From Selenomonas sp. WCT3 (GTDB lineage: Bacteria; Bacillota; Negativicutes; Selenomonadales; Selenomonadaceae): a stretch of DNA of 64,000 bases. Under the pieces are notes generated by a model that did not search any database, had not been told where the DNA came from, and was given only the letters and a program-made list of their open reading frames with translations. The stretch covers positions 226,680 to 290,679 of the forward strand of contig FNCM01000002.1 in NCBI GenBank assembly GCA_900100835.1, read 5' to 3'. The translations under genes were made by a program, and so were the position numbers. Position 1 is the first letter of the stretch. The number at the start of each line of letters is the position of its first letter. Positions 36,079-44,549 of this stretch are shown piece after piece.

Positions 36079-37053
36079 TTACAATACTTCCAAAAGTTCC
36101 TCTTTGCTCACGGCATAAGTTCCGAGTTTAGCCACGACTACGCTGGCCGCCAGATTGGCCATCCGGGCACTTTCCACCGGCAAAATGCCGCCAGCAATCC
36201 CGGCTGTGAATACGGCGATAACGGTATCGCCTGCACCAGACACATCGTAGACCTCCTGGGCCTTGGTCGGAATATGCGTGATGCTCTCATTGGTTACCAG
36301 CGTCATACCATTTTCCGAACGCGTTACGATGATGTTCTTCAACTGGTATTTTTCCATGGCATAATGCGCGGCTTTTTCGACGGCTGCATCTTCATTTTTG
36401 ATGCGCTCGGGCAGTATCTCATTGATTTCCTTGAGATTCGGCGTAATATAATCTGCTCCGGCATATTTATTCCAGTCGCTACCCTTGGGATCGATAACGA
36501 CCGGCACATTCTGTTCGTGCGCGGCCGCAATGATCTGCTGGCAAGTCTCCGGCGTGCAGCATCCCTTACCGTAATCCGAGATGATGATAGCATCCACTCC
36601 ATCGGACAATGCCCTGCGGACGTAGTCATGCAGCTTAGCTGCCTCACTGCCAACCACGGGTTCTGCCTCTTCAAAGTCCAGGCGCATCATCTGCTGATGA
36701 CCACCAATGATGCGCAGCTTCGTAGTAGTCGGCCGGCCCGTACGAACGAGGCCTTTATGCGAGATTCCACGTTCGTCAAATTTATCCAGCAGGCTTTGGC
36801 AGTGATAATCCTCACCAACAAAACCCGTGATGTCCGTAGCACAGCCCAACAACGCTAAGTTATGTGCCACATTTGCGGCACCCCCCAACGTCTCTTTGGA
36901 GGACAGCACATGGGTGATTGGCACCGGTGCTTCCGGCGAGATTCGCGTGACCTCGCCATAGAAATATTTATCCAGCATGACATCGCCTACGACCAGAATC
37001 CGGCAGGCCGGCAGGCCAGCCGCGACAAAATCACGCATTTTCTGCTTGTCCAT
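36079..37053 (-). CDS. rfaE1: D-glycero-beta-D-manno-heptose-7-phosphate kinase (first RfaE1)
   Basis: 324-residue PfkB-family kinase (HldE1). VVGDVMLDKYFYGEVTRISPEAPVP (about 21-45) is the family start and YDVSGAGDTVIAVF the phosphate-donor motif with catalytic Asp. No cytidylyltransferase domain is fused, so it needs RfaE2 (41329). A second, divergent rfaE1 lies at 41801, adjacent to rfaE2. Clustered with hldD and the heptosyltransferases. Confidence 0.93.
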   Translation of the reverse strand: MDKQKMRDFVAAGLPACRILVVGDVMLDKYFYGEVTRISPEAPVPITHVLSSKETLGGAANVAHNLALLGCATDITGFVGEDYHCQSLLDKFDERGISHKGLVRTGRPTTTKLRIIGGHQQMMRLDFEEAEPVVGSEAAKLHDYVRRALSDGVDAIIISDYGKGCCTPETCQQIIAAAHEQNVPVVIDPKGSDWNKYAGADYITPNLKEINEILPERIKNEDAAVEKAAHYAMEKYQLKNIIVTRSENGMTLVTNESITHIPTKAQEVYDVSGAGDTVIAVFTAGIAGGILPVESARMANLAASVVVAKLGTYAVSKEELLEVL

Positions 37054-37065
37054 ACTACACCTCTT

Positions 37066-38235
37066 TTATGCTTCCACCACCCGGCACTGATACTCGCCGT
37101 AGTGTCGCGGCAATTTATACGCCGGTCGGCCCTGGTATCTATCCAGCAATTCATCCACGTACTTCATGACGACAGCGGGTTTTATCTGCTTCATGCAGGC
37201 AAGGTTTTCTTCTCCCTGATGGGGGCATTCGTGAATGCCGCAGGGATGGCAGTCCACCGGCGCCTTGATGAGCACGGAACGCGCATCATAGGGATAGAAC
37301 CCCGGTACCGGGCTGGCACCGAACATGGTAACCACCGGCACATTCATAGCCACGCCTACGTGCATAGGGCCGCTGTCCGTCGTCAAAAACAGGCAGCAAC
37401 GGCGCAACAGGCCAGCCAGCACCGCCAGGCTTACCTTGCCTGTAAAAATATGAAGGGATTTGCTATCCTGGTTTTCCATCTGGGCGATGCAATTTTCGAC
37501 GATTTTCAAATCCATGGGGCCGCCAAAGAAGGCAATCTCATAACCCCGGTCGATAAGCTCGTCGGCACACTTAGCAAAGTAACTGTCCTGCCAGCGTTTT
37601 GTCCGCCAGCTGGCACCGATGTTGAAGGCAATGACCTTGGCCTCAGAGGCAAAGTGCTCGGCCCATAGGGCCTCGGCCTCTTTTTCCGCCGCTTCCGGCA
37701 GCCACATTTCCAGGCCGCCATCGTCGATTTTCTCCACGCCGACGGCCTGCTGCAATACTTCCAAATGGGCATGCACCTGATGTTTCCAGCCCGGCACATA
37801 CCGATGAGGCGGCAGCATGTGGAAGGGCCCCCACCCCACGTGGTGGGCTACCGACGGGTTCTGCATAACCTCGTCAAACAACAAGGAAAAGCCCGGCTTG
37901 CTGTACCCAACGATGCGTTTCGCACCGCTGAAGGCCGCGATGGCCGACGCCCGTTCGTTGCGATGCAGGTTGATGACCAAATCGAAATGCTTTTTGCGCA
38001 GGCCAGCGATAAACTGCCACAAGGAACCGAAGTGGTCGTCCTTGCCTTTTTTGTCGATTAACAGGCATTCATCAATATGCTTATTGTGCTCCACCAGGTC
38101 GCGAAGCTTTTTGTCCGCCAGCAAGCTGATGCGGGCATCGGGGTAATTCGCCCGAAGGGTGCGCAGCACTGGCGTTGCTAGCATCAGGTCACCGATATGC
38201 ATCAAATTGATTACCAGGATATTCTTATATTCCAT
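37066..38235 (-). CDS. Glycosyltransferase family 9, heptosyltransferase-like (first)
   Basis: 389 residues, GT-B fold, LPS heptosyltransferase family. ILVINLMHIGDLMLATPVLRTLR at the N-terminus, FDLVINLHRNERAS and TTDSGPMHVGVAMNVPVVTMFG in the donor half are typical. A Cys pair in the tail (CHPCGIHECPHQG) recalls other heptosyltransferase-III-like proteins. The ATG at 38235 follows AAGGA; a GTG at 38250 is in frame but less likely. Likely adds heptose or a related sugar to the core. Confidence 0.88.
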   Translation of the reverse strand: MEYKNILVINLMHIGDLMLATPVLRTLRANYPDARISLLADKKLRDLVEHNKHIDECLLIDKKGKDDHFGSLWQFIAGLRKKHFDLVINLHRNERASAIAAFSGAKRIVGYSKPGFSLLFDEVMQNPSVAHHVGWGPFHMLPPHRYVPGWKHQVHAHLEVLQQAVGVEKIDDGGLEMWLPEAAEKEAEALWAEHFASEAKVIAFNIGASWRTKRWQDSYFAKCADELIDRGYEIAFFGGPMDLKIVENCIAQMENQDSKSLHIFTGKVSLAVLAGLLRRCCLFLTTDSGPMHVGVAMNVPVVTMFGASPVPGFYPYDARSVLIKAPVDCHPCGIHECPHQGEENLACMKQIKPAVVMKYVDELLDRYQGRPAYKLPRHYGEYQCRVVEA

Positions 38236-38250
38236 GAGATTCCTTCCCAC

Positions 38251-40281
38251 TTAATTCATCGTTGTTCCTTTTTCCAACAGCCACCAGGACAGCGTGCGCA
38301 TCATGGGCAGATAGGTATCCAGCTGTGCCCGGCCAGCGACAGCGTCACCGCCAGCTGTTCCCGGCAGGGATTCGGTCTGTTCGCCTTCCACCTGTCCCAT
38401 CACCTGATTGTTGAGCCAATAGCCGCGGTTAAACGCCACCGGCGTCTCGCCAATGGCCGGGGCAATGGCATGATAGGTGAAGCCCTGGGGCGCTATGAGG
38501 TTGATTAGCGTCGGAGCAATTCCCGTATGCCCCCCCACCGCATTAGCCGGCAGGATGTCTTTGGTCACACCCTGACCGTAGAGGACAAAGGGCACGCTCT
38601 GGAATTCAAACAGCGTCGGCTTCGGGCCCGGGTTCGTACGCACCGCATGGTCCCCGGTGATGACAAACAGACTGTCCGGATACTTGGCCATGGTTTCGTG
38701 AACAAATTCCGTAACGATCTTGTCCATGTACCAATAATGGCCAATTTCCAATGCCAGCGTATCCGGGTCCGAGGCATCGGGGATGATTTCCCGCACCAAG
38801 GATTTCGCTTTCTCCAAATCAAAACCTTCCGCCGCCACATCGACGTTATAAGGTGGATGATTCGATGTCGTCATAATGAGGTGAACCGTCGGCGGTTCAT
38901 CGCCCAGGCTTTTTTCGAGAGCTGCAAAAAGGTTCCGGTCATTGGTTCCCCAGGTATTCGTCTTTGGGGCCTTAAAATCCGGATAACCGTAGAAATGATC
39001 AAAGCCCTGAGCCAGGGCCAACTTCTTGATATTATCCCAGGAGGGGGTGCCGCCATACCAGAAGTCGACCTGATAGCCGAGCTCTTTGAACTGGGGTGCC
39101 ATTGCCGTCGGATAAACTTCTTTAAAACTCCGGGGCTGGTAATTGGCCCGGACATTGACCTCCGACAGGCCGGTAATCAGCCCCGTGATGGCGATAGAGG
39201 TAAAATCCCCATTGGGCATGAAGGACTGAGTGTAATATCCCTGGGGGGAGCTGGCAAGACTCTTAATGCCATCGGCGGCATGAAGCCGCTCATATTTTTC
39301 CAGCATCGGCCACTGGGCCCAGGTTTCTCCAAGAATGATGAAGATATGCTTGGGCTTGGCGATTTTCGCCCCCGGTGCCTGACGCACAATATAAGAACGG
39401 ATATCATCGCCAGCTGCCGCTGTATTGCCATTAAGCTTGGCTGCTCGTTCCGCCATTTCGCGAACCTTGTCTTTGTTCACCCCGTAAACAGCTCCGGCTT
39501 TCATCCGCTTTTCGGACTGGATGGCCCGGTACATTCCCTGCACATCGTCCAAAATGCATTCGTTGAGGAATTCGTCCTTCGTCACCCCAGCGTTTTCCCA
39601 GTTGATGCCCGTCGCATAGCTGACACCGCCGCCGAAGCGGGCCACAAAGGCAAAGGAAACCGTCGCCAAAAACAGCATGAGCATCGTCAGGATTTGCCGG
39701 CTGCGGGCAAGGCTAGGCAAAGCAGCCGTACCAACGCGGGTCAAAAGGGTTCTTAGCAGATACCAGCTGATACCCGTAAGGGCAATGGCTATGGCCAGCC
39801 GCCAGGGGAGCCCATACTCCTGCACCATGGTCATAAACAGGGCACTACGGTCATCATGAACCCCCTGCATAACCTGGAGCCCATAGGTCATATGGAACTC
39901 CTCGTAATAGGGAAACCGCGCTTCAAACAGCACCGCCAGCAAAAAGGAAGCCACCGTGCCAATTCCCAGGCGAAGTTTCTCCCAGGACCAGCGCGGATTC
40001 AAAATTCCAGGCAAGGTGACCAGTACAAAGCTCAGCAGGGTAAAACCGCCGGCACTCTTTAGGGACAGCCGCAGTCCCGTCCAATTGGCCTGCAGGATAT
40101 CCCCTGCCCCCACATCGCTTCCCATGAAATTGGCTAAGATCCCCATGAATACGACACGGTAAAGGCAAAACAAGAACAGCAGGAAGAAAAAGAGTTTCAA
40201 ATCCTGCTGGATATTGCGAAAATATTTTTCCAATCGCCCCTGGGGACGATTCCAACTTGTATCATAGCGACGAATCCGCAT
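38251..40281 (-). CDS. LTA-synthase-like membrane phosphoglycerol transferase (second copy)
   Basis: 676 residues: five or so N-terminal membrane spans, then a sulfatase-fold domain with HIFIILGETWAQWPM (metal Glu), NGDFTSIAITGL (Thr nucleophile position), FWYGGTPSWDN and VITGDHAVRTN (Asp-His). It shares domain layout and motifs with the copy at 18620, though the nucleophile stretch differs. It sits between two heptosyltransferase genes, which strongly suggests that it modifies LPS core heptose or a related glycan with a phospho-group. Confidence 0.85.
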   Translation of the reverse strand: MRIRRYDTSWNRPQGRLEKYFRNIQQDLKLFFFLLFLFCLYRVVFMGILANFMGSDVGAGDILQANWTGLRLSLKSAGGFTLLSFVLVTLPGILNPRWSWEKLRLGIGTVASFLLAVLFEARFPYYEEFHMTYGLQVMQGVHDDRSALFMTMVQEYGLPWRLAIAIALTGISWYLLRTLLTRVGTAALPSLARSRQILTMLMLFLATVSFAFVARFGGGVSYATGINWENAGVTKDEFLNECILDDVQGMYRAIQSEKRMKAGAVYGVNKDKVREMAERAAKLNGNTAAAGDDIRSYIVRQAPGAKIAKPKHIFIILGETWAQWPMLEKYERLHAADGIKSLASSPQGYYTQSFMPNGDFTSIAITGLITGLSEVNVRANYQPRSFKEVYPTAMAPQFKELGYQVDFWYGGTPSWDNIKKLALAQGFDHFYGYPDFKAPKTNTWGTNDRNLFAALEKSLGDEPPTVHLIMTTSNHPPYNVDVAAEGFDLEKAKSLVREIIPDASDPDTLALEIGHYWYMDKIVTEFVHETMAKYPDSLFVITGDHAVRTNPGPKPTLFEFQSVPFVLYGQGVTKDILPANAVGGHTGIAPTLINLIAPQGFTYHAIAPAIGETPVAFNRGYWLNNQVMGQVEGEQTESLPGTAGGDAVAGRAQLDTYLPMMRTLSWWLLEKGTTMN

Positions 40282-40298
40282 GGATAATCTCCTCGATG

Positions 40299-41321
40299 TT
40301 AAATCGTCAGTAAATCCTTGATTTTCTCCTCCACCTGATGTACCTGGATATTGGCCAGGCAGTCAAGTTTTTTCGGGCAGGCCCGCTTCCAGCAGTATTT
40401 GCAGGTGCGGTCAACCTCGATGGTATTAGCCAGCTGTCCATAGGGGCCGTTACGATTGGCATCCGTCGGTCCCATGAGCATGATGGTCTTCGTGCCAACA
40501 CCAGCCGAAAGATGAACTGGCCCCGTGTCGCCGCCTATCACCAGCTGGGCGTTTTGCAGAATGTAGGTAAGCTGTTTGAAATTCGTACGGCCCACCAGAT
40601 TGATAGGCGGAATCTCCGTCTTGGCACAGATTTCCGCCGCCCGCTGCTCATCGACCACGCCACCGCCCACGATGACAGGTATCAGCCGCTGGTCATAGAG
40701 CCAGTCGCCAAGCTCGGCAAAATTCTCCACGGGCCAGCGCTTATTGGGCCAGTTGGCACCGATGGCAAACACCACATAGGGATTAGCCATATTGGCACCG
40801 GCCTGACTGAAGATACGCTGGGTCAGTTCCGCTTCGCGCTCTGGCACCTCCAAGGGAAATACCACCTTGTCCACGCGGCAGCCGATAGCCCGGGCCACAT
40901 CGAGATAGCGCTCGACAATATGTCCATTGGCATTCGGCCCGATGACCGGTTTTGAAACCTTATCGCTGAACTCGCGCATATTGCACATGCCGAGCTTCAC
41001 CGGCGCCTGGCCGAGGCGGGCAATCGCTGCCGATTTGAACAGTCCCTGCAGGTCCAGCACCGCATCATAACGACGCTGCTGAATCTTGCGTTTCAGAGGC
41101 CCGTAATGTTTGAGGAATCCGCCAATGGATTTGAATTTCTTTTTCTCGAAGAGAATAATCTCATCGATATAGGGATTCATCGTGAGCAAGTCATAGGCCG
41201 GCGGCTCTACTACCCAGGTCAGATGGGCATCCGGATACGTTTCCTTGATGGCATAGGCCACCGGCAGGGCATGGATGACATCGCCGATGGCGCTTAGTTT
41301 TACTACAAGTATATTTTTCAT
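40299..41321 (-). CDS. waaF: Glycosyltransferase family 9, LPS heptosyltransferase (second)
   Basis: 340-residue heptosyltransferase. ILVVKLSAIGDVIHALPVAYAIK is the classic start, AIGANWPNKRWPVENFAELGDWL and VIGGDTGPVHLSAGVGTKTIMLMGPTDANRNGPYG the donor-binding half. The Cys-rich tail (CKYCWKRACPKKLDC) is typical of Firmicute WaaF relatives. Operon with rfaE2 and rfaE1 supports ADP-heptose as donor. Which core position it fills cannot be told. Confidence 0.9.
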   Translation of the reverse strand: MKNILVVKLSAIGDVIHALPVAYAIKETYPDAHLTWVVEPPAYDLLTMNPYIDEIILFEKKKFKSIGGFLKHYGPLKRKIQQRRYDAVLDLQGLFKSAAIARLGQAPVKLGMCNMREFSDKVSKPVIGPNANGHIVERYLDVARAIGCRVDKVVFPLEVPEREAELTQRIFSQAGANMANPYVVFAIGANWPNKRWPVENFAELGDWLYDQRLIPVIVGGGVVDEQRAAEICAKTEIPPINLVGRTNFKQLTYILQNAQLVIGGDTGPVHLSAGVGTKTIMLMGPTDANRNGPYGQLANTIEVDRTCKYCWKRACPKKLDCLANIQVHQVEEKIKDLLTI

Positions 41322-41328
41322 CGAGGCC

Positions 41329-41799
41329 TTAGTCCTCTCCCTGCTTAATCTTTTGAATCACATTGGTGGTCGACCGTCCCTCCACCATGTTTACGAATTC
41401 CACTTTGCCGCCATAGCTCATGACAATCTTGGCCTCCGGCAACGTGTCGAGCGTGTAATCGCCGCCCTTGACGTAGACATCTGGTTTGACTTTGGCAATC
41501 AGTTTTTCCGCAGTCTGCTCGCCGAACAAAACCACATAGTCAACGGCCTTGAGTGCTCCTACGACTTTGGCCCGATCCAATTCGCTATTGATAGGGCGGC
41601 TCGGTCCTTTATTCGCACGAACCGAAGCATCGGTATTGAGGCCCAGCACGAGGCAATCGCCAAAGGAACGAGCCTTCTCGAGGTAAGTAACATGGCCGGC
41701 ATGCAAAATGTCAAAACAGCCATTGGTAAAGACGACTTTTTTGCCCCCTTTGCGAAGCACCTCGCAAAAAGCGGCAATATCATCAGTAGAAATCAGCAT
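41329..41799 (-). CDS. rfaE2: D-glycero-beta-D-manno-heptose 1-phosphate adenylyltransferase
   Basis: 156-residue nucleotidyltransferase, the stand-alone second half of HldE. VVFTNGCFDILHAGHVTYLEKARSFGD carries the HxGH motif; ADP-heptose precursor synthesis from ATP and heptose-1-phosphate follows. The order rfaE1-rfaE2-waaF matches a split HldE operon; the start overlaps nothing and follows rfaE1 by one base. Confidence 0.94.
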   Translation of the reverse strand: MLISTDDIAAFCEVLRKGGKKVVFTNGCFDILHAGHVTYLEKARSFGDCLVLGLNTDASVRANKGPSRPINSELDRAKVVGALKAVDYVVLFGEQTAEKLIAKVKPDVYVKGGDYTLDTLPEAKIVMSYGGKVEFVNMVEGRSTTNVIQKIKQGED

Positions 41800-41800
41800 A

Positions 41801-42790
41801 TCATTTCTCCAATACTTTTTTCAGTTCATCTTTGCTAACCGTACTTGTCCCCAGTTTCCGGACGGCAATGCCGCTGGCGATATTGGAAAGTTCGGCAGCC
41901 TTTGCCGGCTCCACGCCAGCAGCCAGGGCCAAAATGACCGTTGCCACGCAGGTATCTCCGGCACCGGATACATCGAATACTTCACTCTTGTCGGATACCG
42001 GGATATTGTGGATAGCACCGTCTTTTTCCAGCAGTACCATGCCCAGTTCCCCGCGGGTGACCAAAACGCCATCGGCATCCAACTCTTCGAGGAGTTCCTG
42101 GCCGGCCGCGTAGATATCTTCTTCCGTCGGCAGTTCCCGGCCCACCGCCGCCGCAATCTCAGCATCGTTCTGCTTGACATAGCCAATATCCTTGAAGCGA
42201 TGGATGTCATAGCGTGAATCCACGATACTCGGGATATCGTGGGCCCGGCAGAAACTTATAAGTTGCTGCTGTATCTTCGCCGTTACCGTACCAGAACCAT
42301 AGTCGCTGATAACGACACCGTCGATAACCGGCAGCAGATTCTTGATGTACTGCATGATTTCCGCCTCAAAAGCCGGCGTCATGGGGGCATCGCTTTCCTT
42401 GTCAATACGCACGATCTGCTGGCTGACCGTCGCCCGGCCGCCGGCAATGACCCGAGTCTTGGATATGGTGGGACGCTTCTCATCGCAGAAAAGGCCCTCC
42501 GTATTGGCACCGTTCTTCTCCAGTGCCGCCTTGAGCCCCCGGGCTGCGTTATCGAGGCCCAGGAGTCCCACGGCAAAGACATTGCCCCCCAGCGTCGCCA
42601 CGTTGTTGACGACATTGGCCGCACCGCCGGCGACGATTTTCTCGCCAGCCTGCTGCAACACCAGTACCGGCGCTTCCCGGGAAATCCGGGAAATGCGCCC
42701 ATCAAGATATATGTCGGCAACCATGTCGCCGATAACCAGGATATTCTTTCCCTGAATCTCCTCAAGGATAGGTTCCAGTTCTTTTTTCAT
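41801..42790 (-). CDS. rfaE1: D-glycero-beta-D-manno-heptose-7-phosphate kinase (second RfaE1)
   Basis: 329-residue PfkB kinase homologous to the gene at 36079. It has VIGDMVADIYLDGRISRISREAPVL, GGAANVVNNVATLGG and FDVSGAGDTCVATVILALAAG. It is directly followed by rfaE2, so this copy is the likely ADP-heptose kinase. The first copy, near hldD, may be redundant or have a different sugar phosphate. The two proteins differ in many positions. Confidence 0.93.
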   Translation of the reverse strand: MKKELEPILEEIQGKNILVIGDMVADIYLDGRISRISREAPVLVLQQAGEKIVAGGAANVVNNVATLGGNVFAVGLLGLDNAARGLKAALEKNGANTEGLFCDEKRPTISKTRVIAGGRATVSQQIVRIDKESDAPMTPAFEAEIMQYIKNLLPVIDGVVISDYGSGTVTAKIQQQLISFCRAHDIPSIVDSRYDIHRFKDIGYVKQNDAEIAAAVGRELPTEEDIYAAGQELLEELDADGVLVTRGELGMVLLEKDGAIHNIPVSDKSEVFDVSGAGDTCVATVILALAAGVEPAKAAELSNIASGIAVRKLGTSTVSKDELKKVLEK

Positions 42791-42832
42791 CGTATAAAAC
42801 CTTCTTCGAAACTAATTTCGCGGTCTGGTAAA

Positions 42833-44374
42833 TTACCACGGCGTAAACTGCCAGCGGACACTCCAGCGGTTCGACATGGACTTGTACCGCAGGATGATTT
42901 CCGAGCAGTGCAGGTCATGGAACCAGTAATAGTCGACATTCTTCCATTTGCTATGGTCAAGGTCGTACTTCGTGCCAACGGCCAGACGGTTCCGGTCATC
43001 GATACGGTAGCTGAAACCGCTCTGCAGCTTCTTGCTGAAATCATCGGTATCGTAGTTAAAGAGCGTATTCTGGGAGTTCTTCTTATCATAGTGGTAGCCC
43101 GTATAAGCCGCCCAACGGTCATTGAAATCCTTCGTCAGCACAGCCGAGCCCTTCATGCCCGAGACCTTCGAATCATCAAAGGACTCATGGGTAATGGTAT
43201 AACCCGTATTGAGATAGAGCGTATAGCGATGAAATTTAATCGGATCATAGCCAAGGCCTGCCCCGTACTCGCCATGATTGCTGTGGATTCCATTTTCATA
43301 CCAGCGCCCGTATTCGCCCCCGACATTGTAGGTAAAATGCGTGCCGGCCAGATGGTCACTGTAATTCAGGAAATACGACGGCTCTTTCTTGAGCCATTTA
43401 TCGTCATCGTCCTCAAAATAGCCATAGCTTACGCCAGTGCGCAAATACCCATTGTTGAAGGTCAAATCGTAGTTACTGCGCCAGCCGTCAGCAGCCGTCA
43501 CCAATACGTTAGCATTGGCACTCAGATTTTTCTGTAAGGGGAATTCTAAGTCCCATCTGAGGTACAATTTATCGTCGTTGTTGTAGCCGATTCGCGGCAG
43601 GAAGTTCTCTTTTCCCGCTGCTCCCGGGGTAATATCCTTCTCATAGTGCTTGCGCGAAAAAATAGGCGTTCCCTTGAGATAGAGTTTGACGTTATCCATC
43701 ATCATTTTCTGCTGGGGATAAATGGTAATTTTTTTCGCCGCAAAATGATAGTCCGGCTTCTTGGCACTGCACTCCGTCTCCGTGGCATCATAGGCCACGA
43801 AACGATCCGGATAGAACTCGAAACGCTTAGCCGTGATGAAATGGGCATCGGCCTTGCCCTTGACATCCACCATAGTACCGATCTTCTTGCCATAGTTGTA
43901 ATGGGCCTTATAGCCATCAAGGGTAATCCGCATCTGCCCCGGCGTCATCTGCAGGACATGGGCCTTCTCTGGAATCTCGATATCCTGGGTCTTTACATTG
44001 CCTGTGACATTCTCGCCCTGAAAGCGATGGGCATCCAGCTGCAGGATGTCGACCTTGCCCTTAGCGATAAAGCTGCCGTCCCGTTCATCATAGGTGAGAT
44101 CATCGCCCTCAAAGGCCACCGGCGACGGTTTCGTCTTATCCAGCGGATGGCGCAGGTGTTTTTCCATATCCTTGGCATCGGCCAGCAGTTTCTTCTGCTC
44201 ATCCGTCAAGCGGTTCTTGCGCGCCTGCCGATGCTCGTTTTCGATGTAATCCAAAACCTGGATTCCCGTATCCGAATCCGCATGATAGGTTTTCGCCGAT
44301 ACGGTGCCGGAAGCTGCCGGCATGACTACAGCTGCCGCCATAAGTCCCGCCAGGATTTTCTTCTCTCTATTCAT
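42833..44374 (-). CDS. lptD: Compact LptD/OstA-like outer-membrane LPS assembly protein
   Basis: 513 residues. Signal peptide (about 1-26), an OstA/LptA jellyroll segment (DLTYDERDGSFIAKGKVDILQLD, about residues 90-115), then repeated amphipathic strands rich in aromatic residues to a C-terminal Trp (RWQFTPW), a beta-barrel end. Full LptD usually exceeds 700 residues, so this is a short form. Its site between the heptose genes and a surface protein supports an outer-membrane role. ATG at 44374 follows AAGGAG. Confidence 0.78.
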   Translation of the reverse strand: MNREKKILAGLMAAAVVMPAASGTVSAKTYHADSDTGIQVLDYIENEHRQARKNRLTDEQKKLLADAKDMEKHLRHPLDKTKPSPVAFEGDDLTYDERDGSFIAKGKVDILQLDAHRFQGENVTGNVKTQDIEIPEKAHVLQMTPGQMRITLDGYKAHYNYGKKIGTMVDVKGKADAHFITAKRFEFYPDRFVAYDATETECSAKKPDYHFAAKKITIYPQQKMMMDNVKLYLKGTPIFSRKHYEKDITPGAAGKENFLPRIGYNNDDKLYLRWDLEFPLQKNLSANANVLVTAADGWRSNYDLTFNNGYLRTGVSYGYFEDDDDKWLKKEPSYFLNYSDHLAGTHFTYNVGGEYGRWYENGIHSNHGEYGAGLGYDPIKFHRYTLYLNTGYTITHESFDDSKVSGMKGSAVLTKDFNDRWAAYTGYHYDKKNSQNTLFNYDTDDFSKKLQSGFSYRIDDRNRLAVGTKYDLDHSKWKNVDYYWFHDLHCSEIILRYKSMSNRWSVRWQFTPW

Positions 44375-44502
44375 CAAAAGGTACTCCTTCTGTATAATCT
44401 AGCTAAAACCAACAAATTGCTTTAACTTTACTATTATAACGCCATTGCCGAGATTTTGTCGACCGACAAATCTCGCTGACATCCCCGGCTTGTCTACAAG
44501 CA

Positions 44503-44531
44503 AGAGAAAGCCTTCCTCAAAGAGGAAGGCT
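44503..44531 (-). terminator. Terminator after the secreted repeat-protein gene
   Basis: Minus-strand 10-base stem (44509-44518 with 44522-44531), loop of three, then a T-rich tail. Separates this gene from lptD. Confidence 0.8.
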
Positions 44532-44549
44532 GATACTTTCTATTTGCTT

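Noticed and set aside
34999-36858. Plus-strand open frame of 619 codons antisense to gmhB, hldD and rfaE1
   Set aside because: It spans three real genes and their junctions, has no ribosome-binding site and no domain; it is a codon-bias shadow.
38527-39756. Plus-strand open frame of 409 codons antisense to an LTA-synthase-like gene
   Set aside because: The minus frame carries sulfatase-fold motifs and membrane helices; the plus frame has none.
42239-43537. Plus-strand open frame of 432 codons antisense to rfaE1 and lptD
   Set aside because: Opposes two supported genes and has no recognisable motif.
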